Counted from the first letter of the stretch, positions 9,079-17,802 are shown. The stretch: 40,310 bases of DNA from Methylococcaceae bacterium (GCA_028748685.1 JAJRDU010000064.1:1-40310); one strand, 5' to 3'. Numbers and translations are program-made. The notes: generated by a model not told the origin, from the sequence alone.

Positions 9079-10800
9079 CTAACAAGTCATCGGCGTATCG
9101 ATATAACGCTGCCTTTTCTTGGGGGTGATTTTGTCGATTTCGACCATGATCAGGCTGTCGATGCAGTTGTTGAAGTCTGGGTCGATGTTAAAGTCGATAA
9201 AATGACAGCCCTTGTCCACGCATAGTTCGACATACTGTTTGTAAAGGGTAGGCACCTTGACGCCCAGTTTCTTCAGTTCGCTGTTGAGGATTTTAAAGCT
9301 GGTAGAATAATCGGCGTTAAATTCCGTAGCCGCAAATTGCCGGCTTTGCTCGGAAATTACGAACGGCGTCCTGGCCTTAGTCTGCCGCAGATCGGAACCG
9401 CATTGTTGCTGGTAGAAGCCGATGATCAGTTCCTTGGCGGGAAGCGGATAGGCGTTGCTGATGCTGACCGGGCCAAACAAATATTTGATGTTCGGCTGTT
9501 CGCGCAGGTAGGCACCGATGCCGTACCAGAGATATTCCAGGCTGTGTTGCCCCCAATAACGTGGCTGTACGAAGCTGCGCCCCAACTCTATGCTGTAAGG
9601 CAGATAAGCCGCGAAGTCGCTCTGCAGGTCGAACAGGGTTTGGGTATAAAAGCCTTCGATGCCGTGAGTCGCCATGATTTTCGGGCCTTCGCCGACCCGA
9701 TAAGCGCCGACGATTTCCAGGTCGTTATCGTCCCACAGCACGATATGGCTGTAGTAGATGTCGAACCTGTCCAGATCGAGTGCCAGACCGGTACCTTCCT
9801 CGACGGTGCGGAAAGTCAGTTCCCGTAGCCGGGCAATCTCCCGCATCACCGGGCAATCGTCCTTGAACTGGTATAGGAAAATCTTCTTACCGTCGCGGGT
9901 CTCGCCCAGCAGGCGCGACTGGTAAAGGGCTTTCTTCACGGCCTTGGCGTCGGCCGGATGAACTACGGTTTCCACGGTCTCGAACAGCAAGGGCTTGTTC
10001 TTATTGCCGAGGTTTAAAACGTGTTTACGGAAACGTTGGCTGAGCTGTTTGTTGGTTTCGTCGCTGTTTTCAATCGCAGCGTAAGGAATAGGCGAGCCAA
10101 CCTTGAACTTGATTTCCTGATTTTTCTTATTGAACATCTCCTTGACCAACAGCATGGTGCCCAGAGGTTTGTAGAGCGTCGACATGCTGTAGAACAAGGC
10201 CGAGTTCTTGGCCTTGATGTGGATCGGCAGAATAGGGCAGTGGGCTTTTTTCGCCAGTTTGACGAAGCCGGTCTGCCATTTGCCATCGCGTATGCCTTTA
10301 GGCGTGATGCGCGACACTTCGCCGGCCGGGAAAATGATAATGGCTTCCTCGTTTTCAAGCGCGTCCAGCATGGTCTTGTAAGTGTCTTTCAGTCCTTTCT
10401 TATCGGACAAGACATCCACCGGCAGAAATACCGATTGCAGGGGTTCCATGTGCGACAGTACCCGGTTGGCGACGATGCGCACATCGGGACGGACCGAGCG
10501 TATCAGCTTGACCATCGCCAGACCATCCAACGTGCCGATCGGATGATTGGCAACGATTAGCAATCGGCCTTCCGAGGGGATGTTGTTGAACGAGTCGTTG
10601 CTGACCTGATAATTGAACTTGAAGTAATGCAGCAGTTTATCGAGAAAGGCGAAGCCGCGCAGGTGTTGGTTTTTGTTGATGACGCTGTTGAAATCGTCTT
10701 CGTGGATCAGTTTTTTCAGGGCCTTCACAGCCAGTTTATTGTCTTTGCCCAGTTTGAAATTGGGGTAGGTTTCTTGCAATATACGTTCGGCATCAATCAT
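9079..10800 (-). CDS. bifunctional acyltransferase, OlsF-like (ornithine lipid type)
   Basis: The 573-residue protein joins two acyltransferase domains. The N-terminal part (about residues 75-270) is a lysophospholipid-acyltransferase fold with the ANHPIGTLDG motif at H86 and a downstream IIFPAGEVSRI glycerol-3-phosphate/acceptor motif. The C-terminal part (about 290-560) is a GNAT-like N-acyltransferase of the OlsB/hemolysin-associated type, with ELGRSFVQPRYWG and LEYLWYGIGAYL. This order matches OlsF, which makes ornithine lipids by N-acylating ornithine (C-terminal domain) and O-acylating the product (N-terminal domain). The amino acid used cannot be deduced. It is the first gene of the unit with the M14 and hydrolase genes. 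Confidence 0.8.
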   Translation of the reverse strand: MIDAERILQETYPNFKLGKDNKLAVKALKKLIHEDDFNSVINKNQHLRGFAFLDKLLHYFKFNYQVSNDSFNNIPSEGRLLIVANHPIGTLDGLAMVKLIRSVRPDVRIVANRVLSHMEPLQSVFLPVDVLSDKKGLKDTYKTMLDALENEEAIIIFPAGEVSRITPKGIRDGKWQTGFVKLAKKAHCPILPIHIKAKNSALFYSMSTLYKPLGTMLLVKEMFNKKNQEIKFKVGSPIPYAAIENSDETNKQLSQRFRKHVLNLGNKNKPLLFETVETVVHPADAKAVKKALYQSRLLGETRDGKKIFLYQFKDDCPVMREIARLRELTFRTVEEGTGLALDLDRFDIYYSHIVLWDDNDLEIVGAYRVGEGPKIMATHGIEGFYTQTLFDLQSDFAAYLPYSIELGRSFVQPRYWGQHSLEYLWYGIGAYLREQPNIKYLFGPVSISNAYPLPAKELIIGFYQQQCGSDLRQTKARTPFVISEQSRQFAATEFNADYSTSFKILNSELKKLGVKVPTLYKQYVELCVDKGCHFIDFNIDPDFNNCIDSLIMVEIDKITPKKRQRYIDTPMTC

Positions 10801-10924
10801 TGATGTTGATCCAATAGGAAATGGCTGGAAGGATGAGAAAAAGTCTAACCGCTCAATGTGTCAGAATTATGAAAGCCGTCCTGGCCTTTCGTAATGATTT
10901 TCTCATACAAAATAAATGTTTAGC

Positions 10925-12742
10925 CTAGCTTGTTTCGAGTTGGCTGGTATCGAAATTTAATGGAAATGCATTAGCTCTACCCGGTTTGAACGTTTGATTC
11001 AATGCCGCGCGGCGATTGATATAAACACTGTTGCCCGTCAGCTTCTTAGCCTGTTTTTTTGCTTCGCTGGCCAAATCGGCAATATTCACGTGCGACTGGC
11101 ACTGGCTAGTCGATTCGGAATCGACCAGGCCCACCGAAAGGCTCAGCAGCGGGAAGAAGCTTTTTCGGCCATGACGGTCTTCGCTGATAAGGCCGCTGGC
11201 TTTTGCATCCTGCGCCGAATAAAAATTCGGAACGATATGCTTGAAGGTAGCAAGGATGTCTTCGCAACGCTTAAACCAGTCCGCACAGCTGAAGATGACG
11301 ATGAAATCGTCGCCGCCGATATGGCCCACCATTCCTAGTTCTGCCGGGATATGTTGGCTGAGCGTATTGGCGACCGCCTTGATGATCTCATCGCCGGCGT
11401 GGTAACCATAGACGTCGTTAAACGGTTTGAAATTGTCCAGATCGAAATAACCCACGCAAAAAGGATGTCGCTCGGCAATCAGACGATTGATGTGGTTATT
11501 CATCGGTACGCTGCCGGCTAACAGGGTCAGTGGATTGGCGTGCTGGGCATTTTGAATTTGTTGGCGGGTCATTTCCTCCAGCAGATCGAGCACGGTTGCC
11601 ACGCCGAAATAGTGGCCGTTGTCGGTAATCACAAAAGCCTTGTCGCCGCTCATTGATGTGGTCAATTGTTTGCTGACCGATTCAATCGAGGTGTTTTTGT
11701 CCACGCTGAACGGTGTGTCGCTAACGAAAGTCTTGACGGCCTGCTTGCCGTAGAGCTCCAATCCATAGCGGCTGGAAAACAGTTTGCTGAGAAACTTTTC
11801 GCGAAATACCAGGCCGGATGCCAGACCTTGATCGACCAGCGGCAAGATACTCAAATCGTGATTGCGTTGAAACAGTTCCATTACCGTGTTGATCGAGGTT
11901 TCCGCCGATACCGGGCTAACGGTTTTGCAAATACTGCCGGCGAGTTTGGAGCCGGCGATCTGGTAATCCTGCTGCCGCGCACTGCGTTTTATAAATAGCT
12001 CGGTATCCAGTTCCAACACCGGTTGCGAGGCAGGTCTGGCAAAATAATAGCCTTGAGCATGGGTGATGCCGATATTCTCAACGATTTGGAAATCTTCGAG
12101 GGTTTCAATGCCTTCGGCGATAACCCGGCAATTCATGGCCTCGGCCATATTTTGGATGGACCTCACAAAGTTGAATTTGACTTTGTCGTCGTGCAGCCCC
12201 TTGATAAAGTGTTTGTCGATTTTGACATATTCGGGATGTAGCTCGGACCAAAGCCGTAATCCCGAATAACCCGCGCCTAAATCGTCCAGCGCGATTTCAA
12301 ATCCCATGGCCCGATAATGAATCAGCGCTTCGCGTAGCGCCTGGTAATCGTCGGTGGGTTTGTGCTCGGTCAGCTCGATGACGATAGTATCGGGATCAAG
12401 ATTGACTTTGGCGAGAAATTTCAGGGTTTCGCCTTTTTTGAATTCAGGCTCCAATAACACGGAGGGGCTGACATTGAGAAACAGTTTGCCGGGAACGGCC
12501 AGCTCGGCGAAGCGCTTGATGGTTACCTTGCGGCAGATATATTCCAGTTGAGTTTGTATATTCAGCCGCTCGGCGGCTGCGAACAAATCCAAGGGCTTAT
12601 GAAAAGCCGTGTTTTCCGGGCCTCTGATTAAGGCTTCATAGCCGATGATTTTTTTCTGATTGAGCGAGACTATCGGTTGAAATACGGGGAATAACACGCG
12701 GTTTTCAAGGATGTATTCTAATTCGGTTTTCAATTCCGTCAT
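10925..12742 (-). CDS. EAL-CBS-GGDEF cyclic-di-GMP regulator
   Basis: This 605-residue cytosolic protein has an EAL phosphodiesterase domain first (residues 15-245), then a CBS pair (about 270-395), then a GGDEF domain (about 410-580). The EAL domain is catalytically complete: YEALIRG, LNVSPS, ELTEH, LDDLGAGYSG, KIDKHF, EGIET. The GGDEF signature is GGDDF at 476-480, one conservative change from consensus, so cyclase activity is uncertain and it may act as a GTP sensor. The ATG at 12742 is chosen because GGAG lies nine bases upstream; the longer track ORF starts at a TTG that overlaps this ribosome site. CBS domains suggest adenylate-nucleotide sensing. Confidence 0.93.
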   Translation of the reverse strand: MTELKTELEYILENRVLFPVFQPIVSLNQKKIIGYEALIRGPENTAFHKPLDLFAAAERLNIQTQLEYICRKVTIKRFAELAVPGKLFLNVSPSVLLEPEFKKGETLKFLAKVNLDPDTIVIELTEHKPTDDYQALREALIHYRAMGFEIALDDLGAGYSGLRLWSELHPEYVKIDKHFIKGLHDDKVKFNFVRSIQNMAEAMNCRVIAEGIETLEDFQIVENIGITHAQGYYFARPASQPVLELDTELFIKRSARQQDYQIAGSKLAGSICKTVSPVSAETSINTVMELFQRNHDLSILPLVDQGLASGLVFREKFLSKLFSSRYGLELYGKQAVKTFVSDTPFSVDKNTSIESVSKQLTTSMSGDKAFVITDNGHYFGVATVLDLLEEMTRQQIQNAQHANPLTLLAGSVPMNNHINRLIAERHPFCVGYFDLDNFKPFNDVYGYHAGDEIIKAVANTLSQHIPAELGMVGHIGGDDFIVIFSCADWFKRCEDILATFKHIVPNFYSAQDAKASGLISEDRHGRKSFFPLLSLSVGLVDSESTSQCQSHVNIADLASEAKKQAKKLTGNSVYINRRAALNQTFKPGRANAFPLNFDTSQLETS

Positions 12743-13041
12743 GGTGTGTCGCTCCAAAATCTGTCATACAGACTAATGCCGGAATGTGACAGTAATATGA
12801 CAATGGTTTTGAGCGTGAGGTTGGTCGAGGTGAAGAATAAACGTCGCGGACAGTGCGTCGGGCATATATAGAATAAAGCATGCAGGATGTACGTAGCCGC
12901 GTTACCCGGTCCGATTTCAGATTGACCAATTTTTAGTCAATCTGTAAACACTTCAAACGAAGCAATGACTTACGACGGCTTGTCACGGTTTGGTAACAAT
13001 GTTATCCACAGCTTTTGTGGGTAACTGCCAATGCCTGTGTG

Positions 13042-13581
13042 CTAATGTGCGGCTTGCAATTGATTCAAGGTCTCGGCTACCCGTTGTGCATCCAATGCCG
13101 GATCGACATCGTCATCGATCTGACGAATCATTAAAGCCGGGTCAATGATAAACGTCCAGCGTTTGGCCATCTTCAACACCGGCATTTTTACGCCATAGGC
13201 TTCCGTTACGCTGGCGTCAGGGTCGGATAACAATGTAAAGCTCAGTTTGTGTTTTTGATGAAAATTCAGTAAGTCCTGAACCTCGTCGGTGCTGATACCG
13301 TAGACCTCGGCATTCTGACTGCGAATCGCTTGAATCGCATCGCGAAACGCGCAAGCCTGTGTCGTGCAGCCCGGTGTGCCCGCCTTGGGATAAAAATACA
13401 GCACCGTCCAGCCCTTGCCCTGGCGCGAAGTCAAGCTGATTTCATTGCCATCCTGCGCTTTCAGCTGAAACTGCGGCGCGGGCTGGCCGACCGTTAACGC
13501 ATCCGCCTGAGCCGAAGTGATGAATGGTAGCCAGGATAAAAACAGTGCAAGACGTTTGAGCAAGGAAGCAATTTTTCGCAT
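13042..13581 (-). CDS. exported Bcp-type peroxiredoxin
   Basis: From the ATG at 13581 the protein has 179 residues: a signal peptide (MRKIASLLKRLALFLSWLPF..., cut after about residue 27 at ADA) and a peroxiredoxin domain. The peroxidatic cysteine is C72 and the resolving cysteine C77 in GTPGCTTQAC, the E. coli Bcp spacing. The chosen start has GAGG seven bases upstream, whereas the track start 13 codons earlier has none and would bury the signal. It would reduce peroxides in the periplasm using a thioredoxin-like donor. A second, cytosolic homologue lies at 31110-31589. Confidence 0.87.
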   Translation of the reverse strand: MRKIASLLKRLALFLSWLPFITSAQADALTVGQPAPQFQLKAQDGNEISLTSRQGKGWTVLYFYPKAGTPGCTTQACAFRDAIQAIRSQNAEVYGISTDEVQDLLNFHQKHKLSFTLLSDPDASVTEAYGVKMPVLKMAKRWTFIIDPALMIRQIDDDVDPALDAQRVAETLNQLQAAH

Positions 13582-13961
13582 GGAAGGCCTCGAAAAAAGT
13601 GAGTGTGACGAATTGATCATGGCATAAGTCGAGGGTAGCGTAAACAGCGTACGTTATTTTCGAGATAGTGGGCGCGACGAAATCGATTTGTTCAGGGGCG
13701 AAATGGTAAAGGTGCAGCGGTTCACGATAGCCACGTATTTGATGAATTGCTCGACATGCGACTGATGAGGATGGAAACAAGGTGGCCGGTCAATACAGGC
13801 TAGGTTTGGCGAAGGTCGGCTAGTCTCAACCGCGGGGTGGTAAACAATAAAACTGGATATGCCGGACAATTTTGATAATAATCGGTCCACGCAGAGCAGT
13901 TTGTTGAAGGACCGTTTGCTATTCGGGATTAAAAAATAATAAACACAATGAGGAAGATAAG
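13582..13961. other. intergenic region, no gene seen
   Basis: The 380 bases between the divergent peroxiredoxin and CBS-protein genes contain overlapping minus-strand ORFs (13442-13780, 13654-13890) without recognisable domains or start signals. The region presumably holds the promoters of both genes. I see no convincing terminator or repeat here. Confidence 0.5.
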
Positions 13962-14357
13962 ATGCTAGCCAAAATTTCCGCAGCCGATTATATGTCTACA
14001 AATATTATTACCGTAACGCCCGGTACCGAAATTTCCCAGGCGATTAAGAAATTGTTGGATCACAAGATTACCAGCATGCCGGTGCTTGATGAGCGTGGGA
14101 AGCTGGTCGGCATTTTTTCGGAAAAGGATGGCATAAAGGTCGTGATGGAAACCGCCTATAACCAAAGCATGGACGGCACGGTCGGAGAGATTATGAATAG
14201 GGAGCCGGTAATGATCGACGCCGATTCGAGCCTGGTGGATGTCGCGGCCAAATTTGATGAAACGCCGATCAGAGGTTTCCCGGTTTTTCAAAACGGCGAA
14301 CTGGTGGGAATGATCAGTCGAGTTGACGTGTTGCGAGCGTTGCTGTCGCTTCGTTAA
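13962..14357 (+). CDS. CBS-pair domain protein
   Basis: The 131-residue protein is nearly all one CBS pair. CBS1 covers about residues 7-62 (AADYMSTNIITVTPGTEIS through MPVLDERGKLVGIFSEKDG) and CBS2 about 73-130 (IMNREPVMIDADSSLVDVA through FPVFQNGELVGMISRVDV). Stand-alone CBS pairs bind adenine nucleotides and modulate partner proteins; no partner is fused here. The start has AGGAAG a few bases upstream. A GC-rich hairpin follows at 14377-14405. Confidence 0.92.
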   Translation: MLAKISAADYMSTNIITVTPGTEISQAIKKLLDHKITSMPVLDERGKLVGIFSEKDGIKVVMETAYNQSMDGTVGEIMNREPVMIDADSSLVDVAAKFDETPIRGFPVFQNGELVGMISRVDVLRALLSLR

Positions 14358-14376
14358 CGACTCGCCTGGTCGTGAG

Positions 14377-14405
14377 AGAGGGCTGGAGTGCCAAATCAGC
14401 CCTCT
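14377..14405 (+). terminator. hairpin after CBS protein, possible terminator
   Basis: AGAGGGCTG pairs perfectly with CAGCCCTCT around an 11-base loop, 20 bases after the CBS gene stop. The T-tract is poor (TCTGAATATC), so efficiency is doubtful. Confidence 0.4.
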
Positions 14406-14536
14406 TCTGAATATCTTTGCAAGTGAGGGCTGAGTTATGTCCCCTATTTAGTAGGCGGCGTGTGCCGGTTCGATAAGGAACAAGCGCTTGAACGCTGTCG
14501 CACGGCTGGCGAATCGCCAGCGACTCTAACCTAAAG

Positions 14537-15115
14537 TCAGCGAGCCTTTCCGGCTTCCGTCGCTTCGGGTACTTCCAGCAAACGTCCGGTTTTGACGTCA
14601 TAAATGTAGCCGTAAACGGGAATCTCACCCGGTACAAGTGGATGCGACTTGATACGGGTCACGTCTTCCAACACGCTTTGCGCCTGATCCTTGATGGTTA
14701 ACCAGTCGATGTATTTGCCTTCGGCGGATCCCGGACCTTCGCCGCTGTCATGCCAGCCAGAAGCATCGATGCTGGCGGTTTTCAGGCTGCTGCCCAACAG
14801 GTGGCGCATGATTTCGTCGGTAAATGTTTCCATGCCGCAGTCGGTGTGATGAATCACAAACCATTCCTTGGTGCCGAGTAATTTGTAGGAAATAACCAAT
14901 GAACGGATTGCGTCGTCGCTGGCCCGGCCGCCGGCGTTGCGGATCACATGGGCGTCGCCTTCCGACAAACCAGCATATTTAGCGGGGTCGAGACGGGCAT
15001 CCATACAGGTCAGAATCGCAAACTGGCGGGCGGGTGGCATCGCCAGGTCGCCTTTGTCAAAGTCTGAAACGTATTCGCGATTGGCCAGGAGTACTTCGTT
15101 GTGTATTTTGCTCAT
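14537..15115 (-). CDS. beta-class carbonic anhydrase
   Basis: The 192-residue enzyme interconverts CO2 and bicarbonate. Zinc ligands are C37 in CMDARLDP, H90 and C93 in HHTDCG, with the D39-R41 dyad in the first motif, as in beta/Cab-type enzymes. [17 protein letters not shown] is the conserved substrate-side loop. GAGG lies six bases before the ATG. In this organism bicarbonate would feed carboxylation reactions that accompany one-carbon assimilation (inference). It is divergent from a LysR regulator across 152 bases that hold inverted repeats, suggesting regulation by that protein. Confidence 0.93.
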   Translation of the reverse strand: MSKIHNEVLLANREYVSDFDKGDLAMPPARQFAILTCMDARLDPAKYAGLSEGDAHVIRNAGGRASDDAIRSLVISYKLLGTKEWFVIHHTDCGMETFTDEIMRHLLGSSLKTASIDASGWHDSGEGPGSAEGKYIDWLTIKDQAQSVLEDVTRIKSHPLVPGEIPVYGYIYDVKTGRLLEVPEATEAGKAR

Positions 15116-15139
15116 AAAAACCTCGGTGGGTTGAAAAAA

Positions 15140-15167
15140 CGTCTGGTCTTAAACCGCAAACCAGACG
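15140..15167. promoter_or_regulatory. inverted repeat between carbonic anhydrase and lysR
   Basis: CGTCTGGT and ACCAGACG form a perfect 8-bp inverted repeat spaced by 12 bases, 25 bases upstream of the carbonic anhydrase start. The position suits a regulator site or an early leader hairpin. No binding evidence is available. Confidence 0.35.
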
Positions 15168-15231
15168 ATGTAACGACTATCTCCGGGACGCATTGTATCC
15201 CTCGGCTTCGCTGGTTTAAAGACGTTGTTTG

Positions 15232-15260
15232 GTTTATAAAATATAAACTATAGGTTTATA
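15232..15260. promoter_or_regulatory. candidate LysR autoregulatory operator (three GTTTATA half-sites)
   Basis: GTTTATA at 15232-15238 faces TATAAAC at 15242-15248 with a three-base spacer, and a third direct GTTTATA lies at 15254-15260, directly before the LysR start. Palindromic AT-rich sites in the divergent intergenic region are typical of LysR-type autoregulation. Assignment to this regulator is inference. Confidence 0.4.
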
Positions 15261-15267
15261 TTGGGTA

Positions 15268-16158
15268 ATGGCTATGGATAAATTCAACAATATGCAAGTG
15301 TTTTGCCGGATCGTCGAGCTTGGTACATTTTCCGCAGTCGCCAAGGAACTTAAATGCTCGACGATGATGATCAGCAAATACATGGCGCAACTGGAAGCTT
15401 CGTTGGGTGTGGTATTGTTGAATCGTACCACCCGCAGTTTGAGTCTGACCAGTGCCGGCGAAGCCTATTACAACCGTAGCCGGCAATTGCTGGAGGATTT
15501 GGCCGATCTGGAAGCCTCTACGGCCCAAATGGGAGAGCGGATTAAAGGGCATATCAAAATCAGTGCGCCGATTGATTTCGGCGGCATGTACATGGTGCCG
15601 GTCATCGAACAGTTTTTGCACCAATATCCCGAAGTTAAGGTGTTGATGACCTTGGACAATAAGCCGCCCAATCTGCGCATCGGCAGCTTCGACATCTCGC
15701 TATTGGTGACGGATACGCTGGATCCCGGCGTGGTGGCGCGCAAGATAGCCGAAACCGAATTATGCACTTATGCCTCACCGGCCTATCTGGCCGAGAACGG
15801 CTATCCACAGAGTATCGAGGAGTTGGCCTCGCATCGCTGTCTGCATTATGTGGATACCCCGCACGGCGATTACTGGCTGTTCAATGTGGGTGGAGAGGTC
15901 AAAAAAATCAAAGTCGATTGGTTGCTGGCCTCCAATAATGGCCGGGCATTGTGTCAGGCCGCGGCACTGGGGATGGGGGTGGTTCGGGCTCCGAAATTGT
16001 CGGTGGCGCCTTATTTGCAAAGCGGAGAACTTGTCGAAATCTTGCGCGACTACCACCGACCGGCGCTCGCCATTTACGCCACTTATCTGCAACGCCGCTT
16101 TTATCCAGCCAAACTCACGGCCTTTATCGATTTTTTGATTCGGTATTTCGAGAGGTAG
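15268..16158 (+). CDS. LysR family transcriptional regulator
   Basis: The 296-residue protein has the standard LysR architecture. A winged helix-turn-helix occupies residues 4-64 (FNNMQVFCRIVELGTFSAVA through LLNRTTRSLSLTSAGEAYY). A substrate-binding-protein-like effector domain spans about 92-290, beginning GHIKISAPIDFGG. It belongs to the CrgA/AaeR-like group by the TTRSLSLT and SAPIDFG text. The effector is unknown. It is divergent from the carbonic anhydrase gene, so that gene and itself are the first regulatory targets to suspect. A second in-frame ATG two codons later is an alternative start. Confidence 0.93.
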   Translation: MAMDKFNNMQVFCRIVELGTFSAVAKELKCSTMMISKYMAQLEASLGVVLLNRTTRSLSLTSAGEAYYNRSRQLLEDLADLEASTAQMGERIKGHIKISAPIDFGGMYMVPVIEQFLHQYPEVKVLMTLDNKPPNLRIGSFDISLLVTDTLDPGVVARKIAETELCTYASPAYLAENGYPQSIEELASHRCLHYVDTPHGDYWLFNVGGEVKKIKVDWLLASNNGRALCQAAALGMGVVRAPKLSVAPYLQSGELVEILRDYHRPALAIYATYLQRRFYPAKLTAFIDFLIRYFER

Positions 16159-17075
16159 GTGAATTGGCCACCTAGATGCGGGAAAGGCCGAGCTAGTCGT
16201 TAGCGCTTTTCCAGGGGCTAGCTATCTCGGTACTGCCGGGTGAAAATGCGCTATATCCCGCAGTGTTTCGGCTATATGTCGTAAATTTCTAATCGGGAAG
16301 GGTTAAAGTATGTCTGTTTCGCTGGCGCGGACAGGCTGTTCCCGCGTTCGAACAAGTGGTGTTGACGCCAGCGGCATGGATTCGATTTGAAATACTGGTT
16401 GTTCTCGTCGGTGTTAGAGCCGAAAATGTGTTTGGGGCCGGAGCCATCGAGGCTGAGACCGGCAAAAGCCATGCTGTAAATAAATTGAGCATCATCTCCG
16501 CCACCGCTCAACTTTCTTGCAGGTTTTCATAAGGATGAGAATTGGGTCGTATACCGTAAATCCGGGGGAATATACTGTGGTGAATAACATAGTTAATTTA
16601 ATGGGGCATAATCAGTCCGGTAATTTATTGTCTCGGCTACTGATTTCTAGGGTTTGACCACTCGTTAATATCTTAGCGTTATCGTTGGCGGTTTCCCTGG
16701 AGAGCTAGCGATAGAAGGTGTCAATGCGGTGTTTTGCTTTGAGTTACAGAATCGGTTTTAAAGTTTAATGGCTTGATGCCCGAGGAATGTATTTTCGGCA
16801 TGGCTTTTGCAATAAGGTTGCATGAAAGATGCCGTTCATGCCTCGGTTGCGCGACCACTGATGTTGGATTCCAAGTTTATCGAGTCGGACTAATTAACAC
16901 CTTCCGTGATCGATGAGTCACTAAATGCGTACGGTTTTATCGCTTGTATTTTCAATGGATGACTCGTCTGGAAAGCTTGAATCGGCTTAGTTCGGTATTG
17001 TGTAGTTTAGGTCAGTCCTGGATTTACGGAAAAGCGTCACGTGATCAATTTAAAATTACACCTAAAGGACATCTA
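16159..17075. other. long intergenic region upstream of VPLPA-CTERM gene
   Basis: More than 900 bases without a convincing gene. The minus-strand ORFs at 16272-16511 have no recognisable domain and overlap in two frames, so they are at best a decayed remnant. The region contains a sigma-54-like box at 16796-16811 and a short palindrome TTGGATTCCAA near 16864-16874. AT content is higher than in the flanking genes. Confidence 0.5.
16796..16811 (+). promoter_or_regulatory. candidate sigma-54 (-24/-12) promoter
   Basis: CGGCATGGCTTTTGCA has GG and GC dinucleotides separated by exactly 10 bases, and matches the RpoN consensus TGGCACGNNNNTTGCA except at two positions. Its only downstream plus-strand gene is the VPLPA-CTERM protein 305 bases away. 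PEP-CTERM genes are known in other species to be under RpoN and PrsK/PrsR control. The long leader and single instance keep this tentative. Confidence 0.4.
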
Positions 17076-17111
17076 ATGGATTATGCGATTTGTCTGGCTA
17101 TATTGGATTAA
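17076..17111 (+). CDS. 11-codon upstream ORF (possible leader peptide)
   Basis: ATG at 17076 opens MDYAICLAILD followed by TAA, and is preceded by AAAGGA at six-base spacing. The stop lies four bases before the start of the VPLPA-CTERM gene, which itself has a weak ribosome site. This geometry suggests translational coupling. No attenuator hairpin is evident. Confidence 0.4.
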   Translation: MDYAICLAILD

Positions 17112-17115
17112 CTAA

Positions 17116-17754
17116 ATGCAAAAGTTCTTTACGAATCAAAAAGCACTGATCGGCATTATCGGACTTGCAATACTTGGGTCTGGTAATGCGCTAGCTACGA
17201 GTACTTTCAATAGCCGGACAAACGATCGGGTCGCTACCAGTAATATTTTGGCGTATTCGGAATTGCCGGGCACGGTTGCGCACGAGAGCTTCTTTGGTGA
17301 TGTGACCGCTAGTGGAGATTGTCGATCGAATAATTCGCTGGTTAGGTCGGTATGTATGGATTCAGTATCTACATCTGGCTTGAGCGGTGACGCGTGGTAT
17401 CGCCGCCGAATTGTCAACTTGGGTCAGGGAGGATACGGCATCCTATCCGGGATAAGATACGGGATTTCTGAAAATACCGATGGTCAATTCGTGTTCGGCG
17501 GCATCGGTCTTGATCGTCCGGATGCTTCGAATCTCGGCCGATATGATGGAACAATGCGTGGGAGCACGGAAAGTCTCCCAAAGGTAGTCGATATCGGGGC
17601 GTCCGATATACACGCTAAAAAAGTGGGGGCGGATGCTGGCGTGGAAGTGTCTCCGGTTCCGCTTCCGGCCGCGGTCTGGTCTTTTTTGGTGGGTCTGTTG
17701 GGTATTCTGGGGCTAAAAAAGCGTAAGCAAGCCCCGGCCGATACAACGTCATAA
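17116..17754 (+). CDS. VPLPA-CTERM (exosortase-sorted) surface protein
   Basis: The 212-residue protein has an N-terminal signal peptide (about residues 1-28, ending NALA) and a C-terminal tripartite sorting signal: VPLPAAVW, a hydrophobic helix SFLVGLLGILGL, and a basic tail KKRK. This is the VPLPA variant of PEP-CTERM, handled by an exosortase such as XrtD, so the protein should be exported, cleaved and displayed or released with exopolysaccharide. The central 150 residues have two cysteines (DCRSN, SVCMDS) and no known domain. A leader ORF ends four bases upstream. No exosortase gene lies in the window. Confidence 0.85.
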   Translation: MQKFFTNQKALIGIIGLAILGSGNALATSTFNSRTNDRVATSNILAYSELPGTVAHESFFGDVTASGDCRSNNSLVRSVCMDSVSTSGLSGDAWYRRRIVNLGQGGYGILSGIRYGISENTDGQFVFGGIGLDRPDASNLGRYDGTMRGSTESLPKVVDIGASDIHAKKVGADAGVEVSPVPLPAAVWSFLVGLLGILGLKKRKQAPADTTS

Positions 17755-17802
17755 ACTATTGGATGGGTGATGCCGCCTCGGTTCGGAAGGATTGTCAGCG
17801 AT

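Noticed and set aside
13654-13890. 78-aa minus-strand ORF
   Set aside because: No start signal or domain; lies in the promoter region between divergent genes.
16272-16511. 79-aa minus-strand ORF in the long intergenic region
   Set aside because: No good start, overlaps a second frame, no domain recognised; could be a decayed remnant but cannot be supported.
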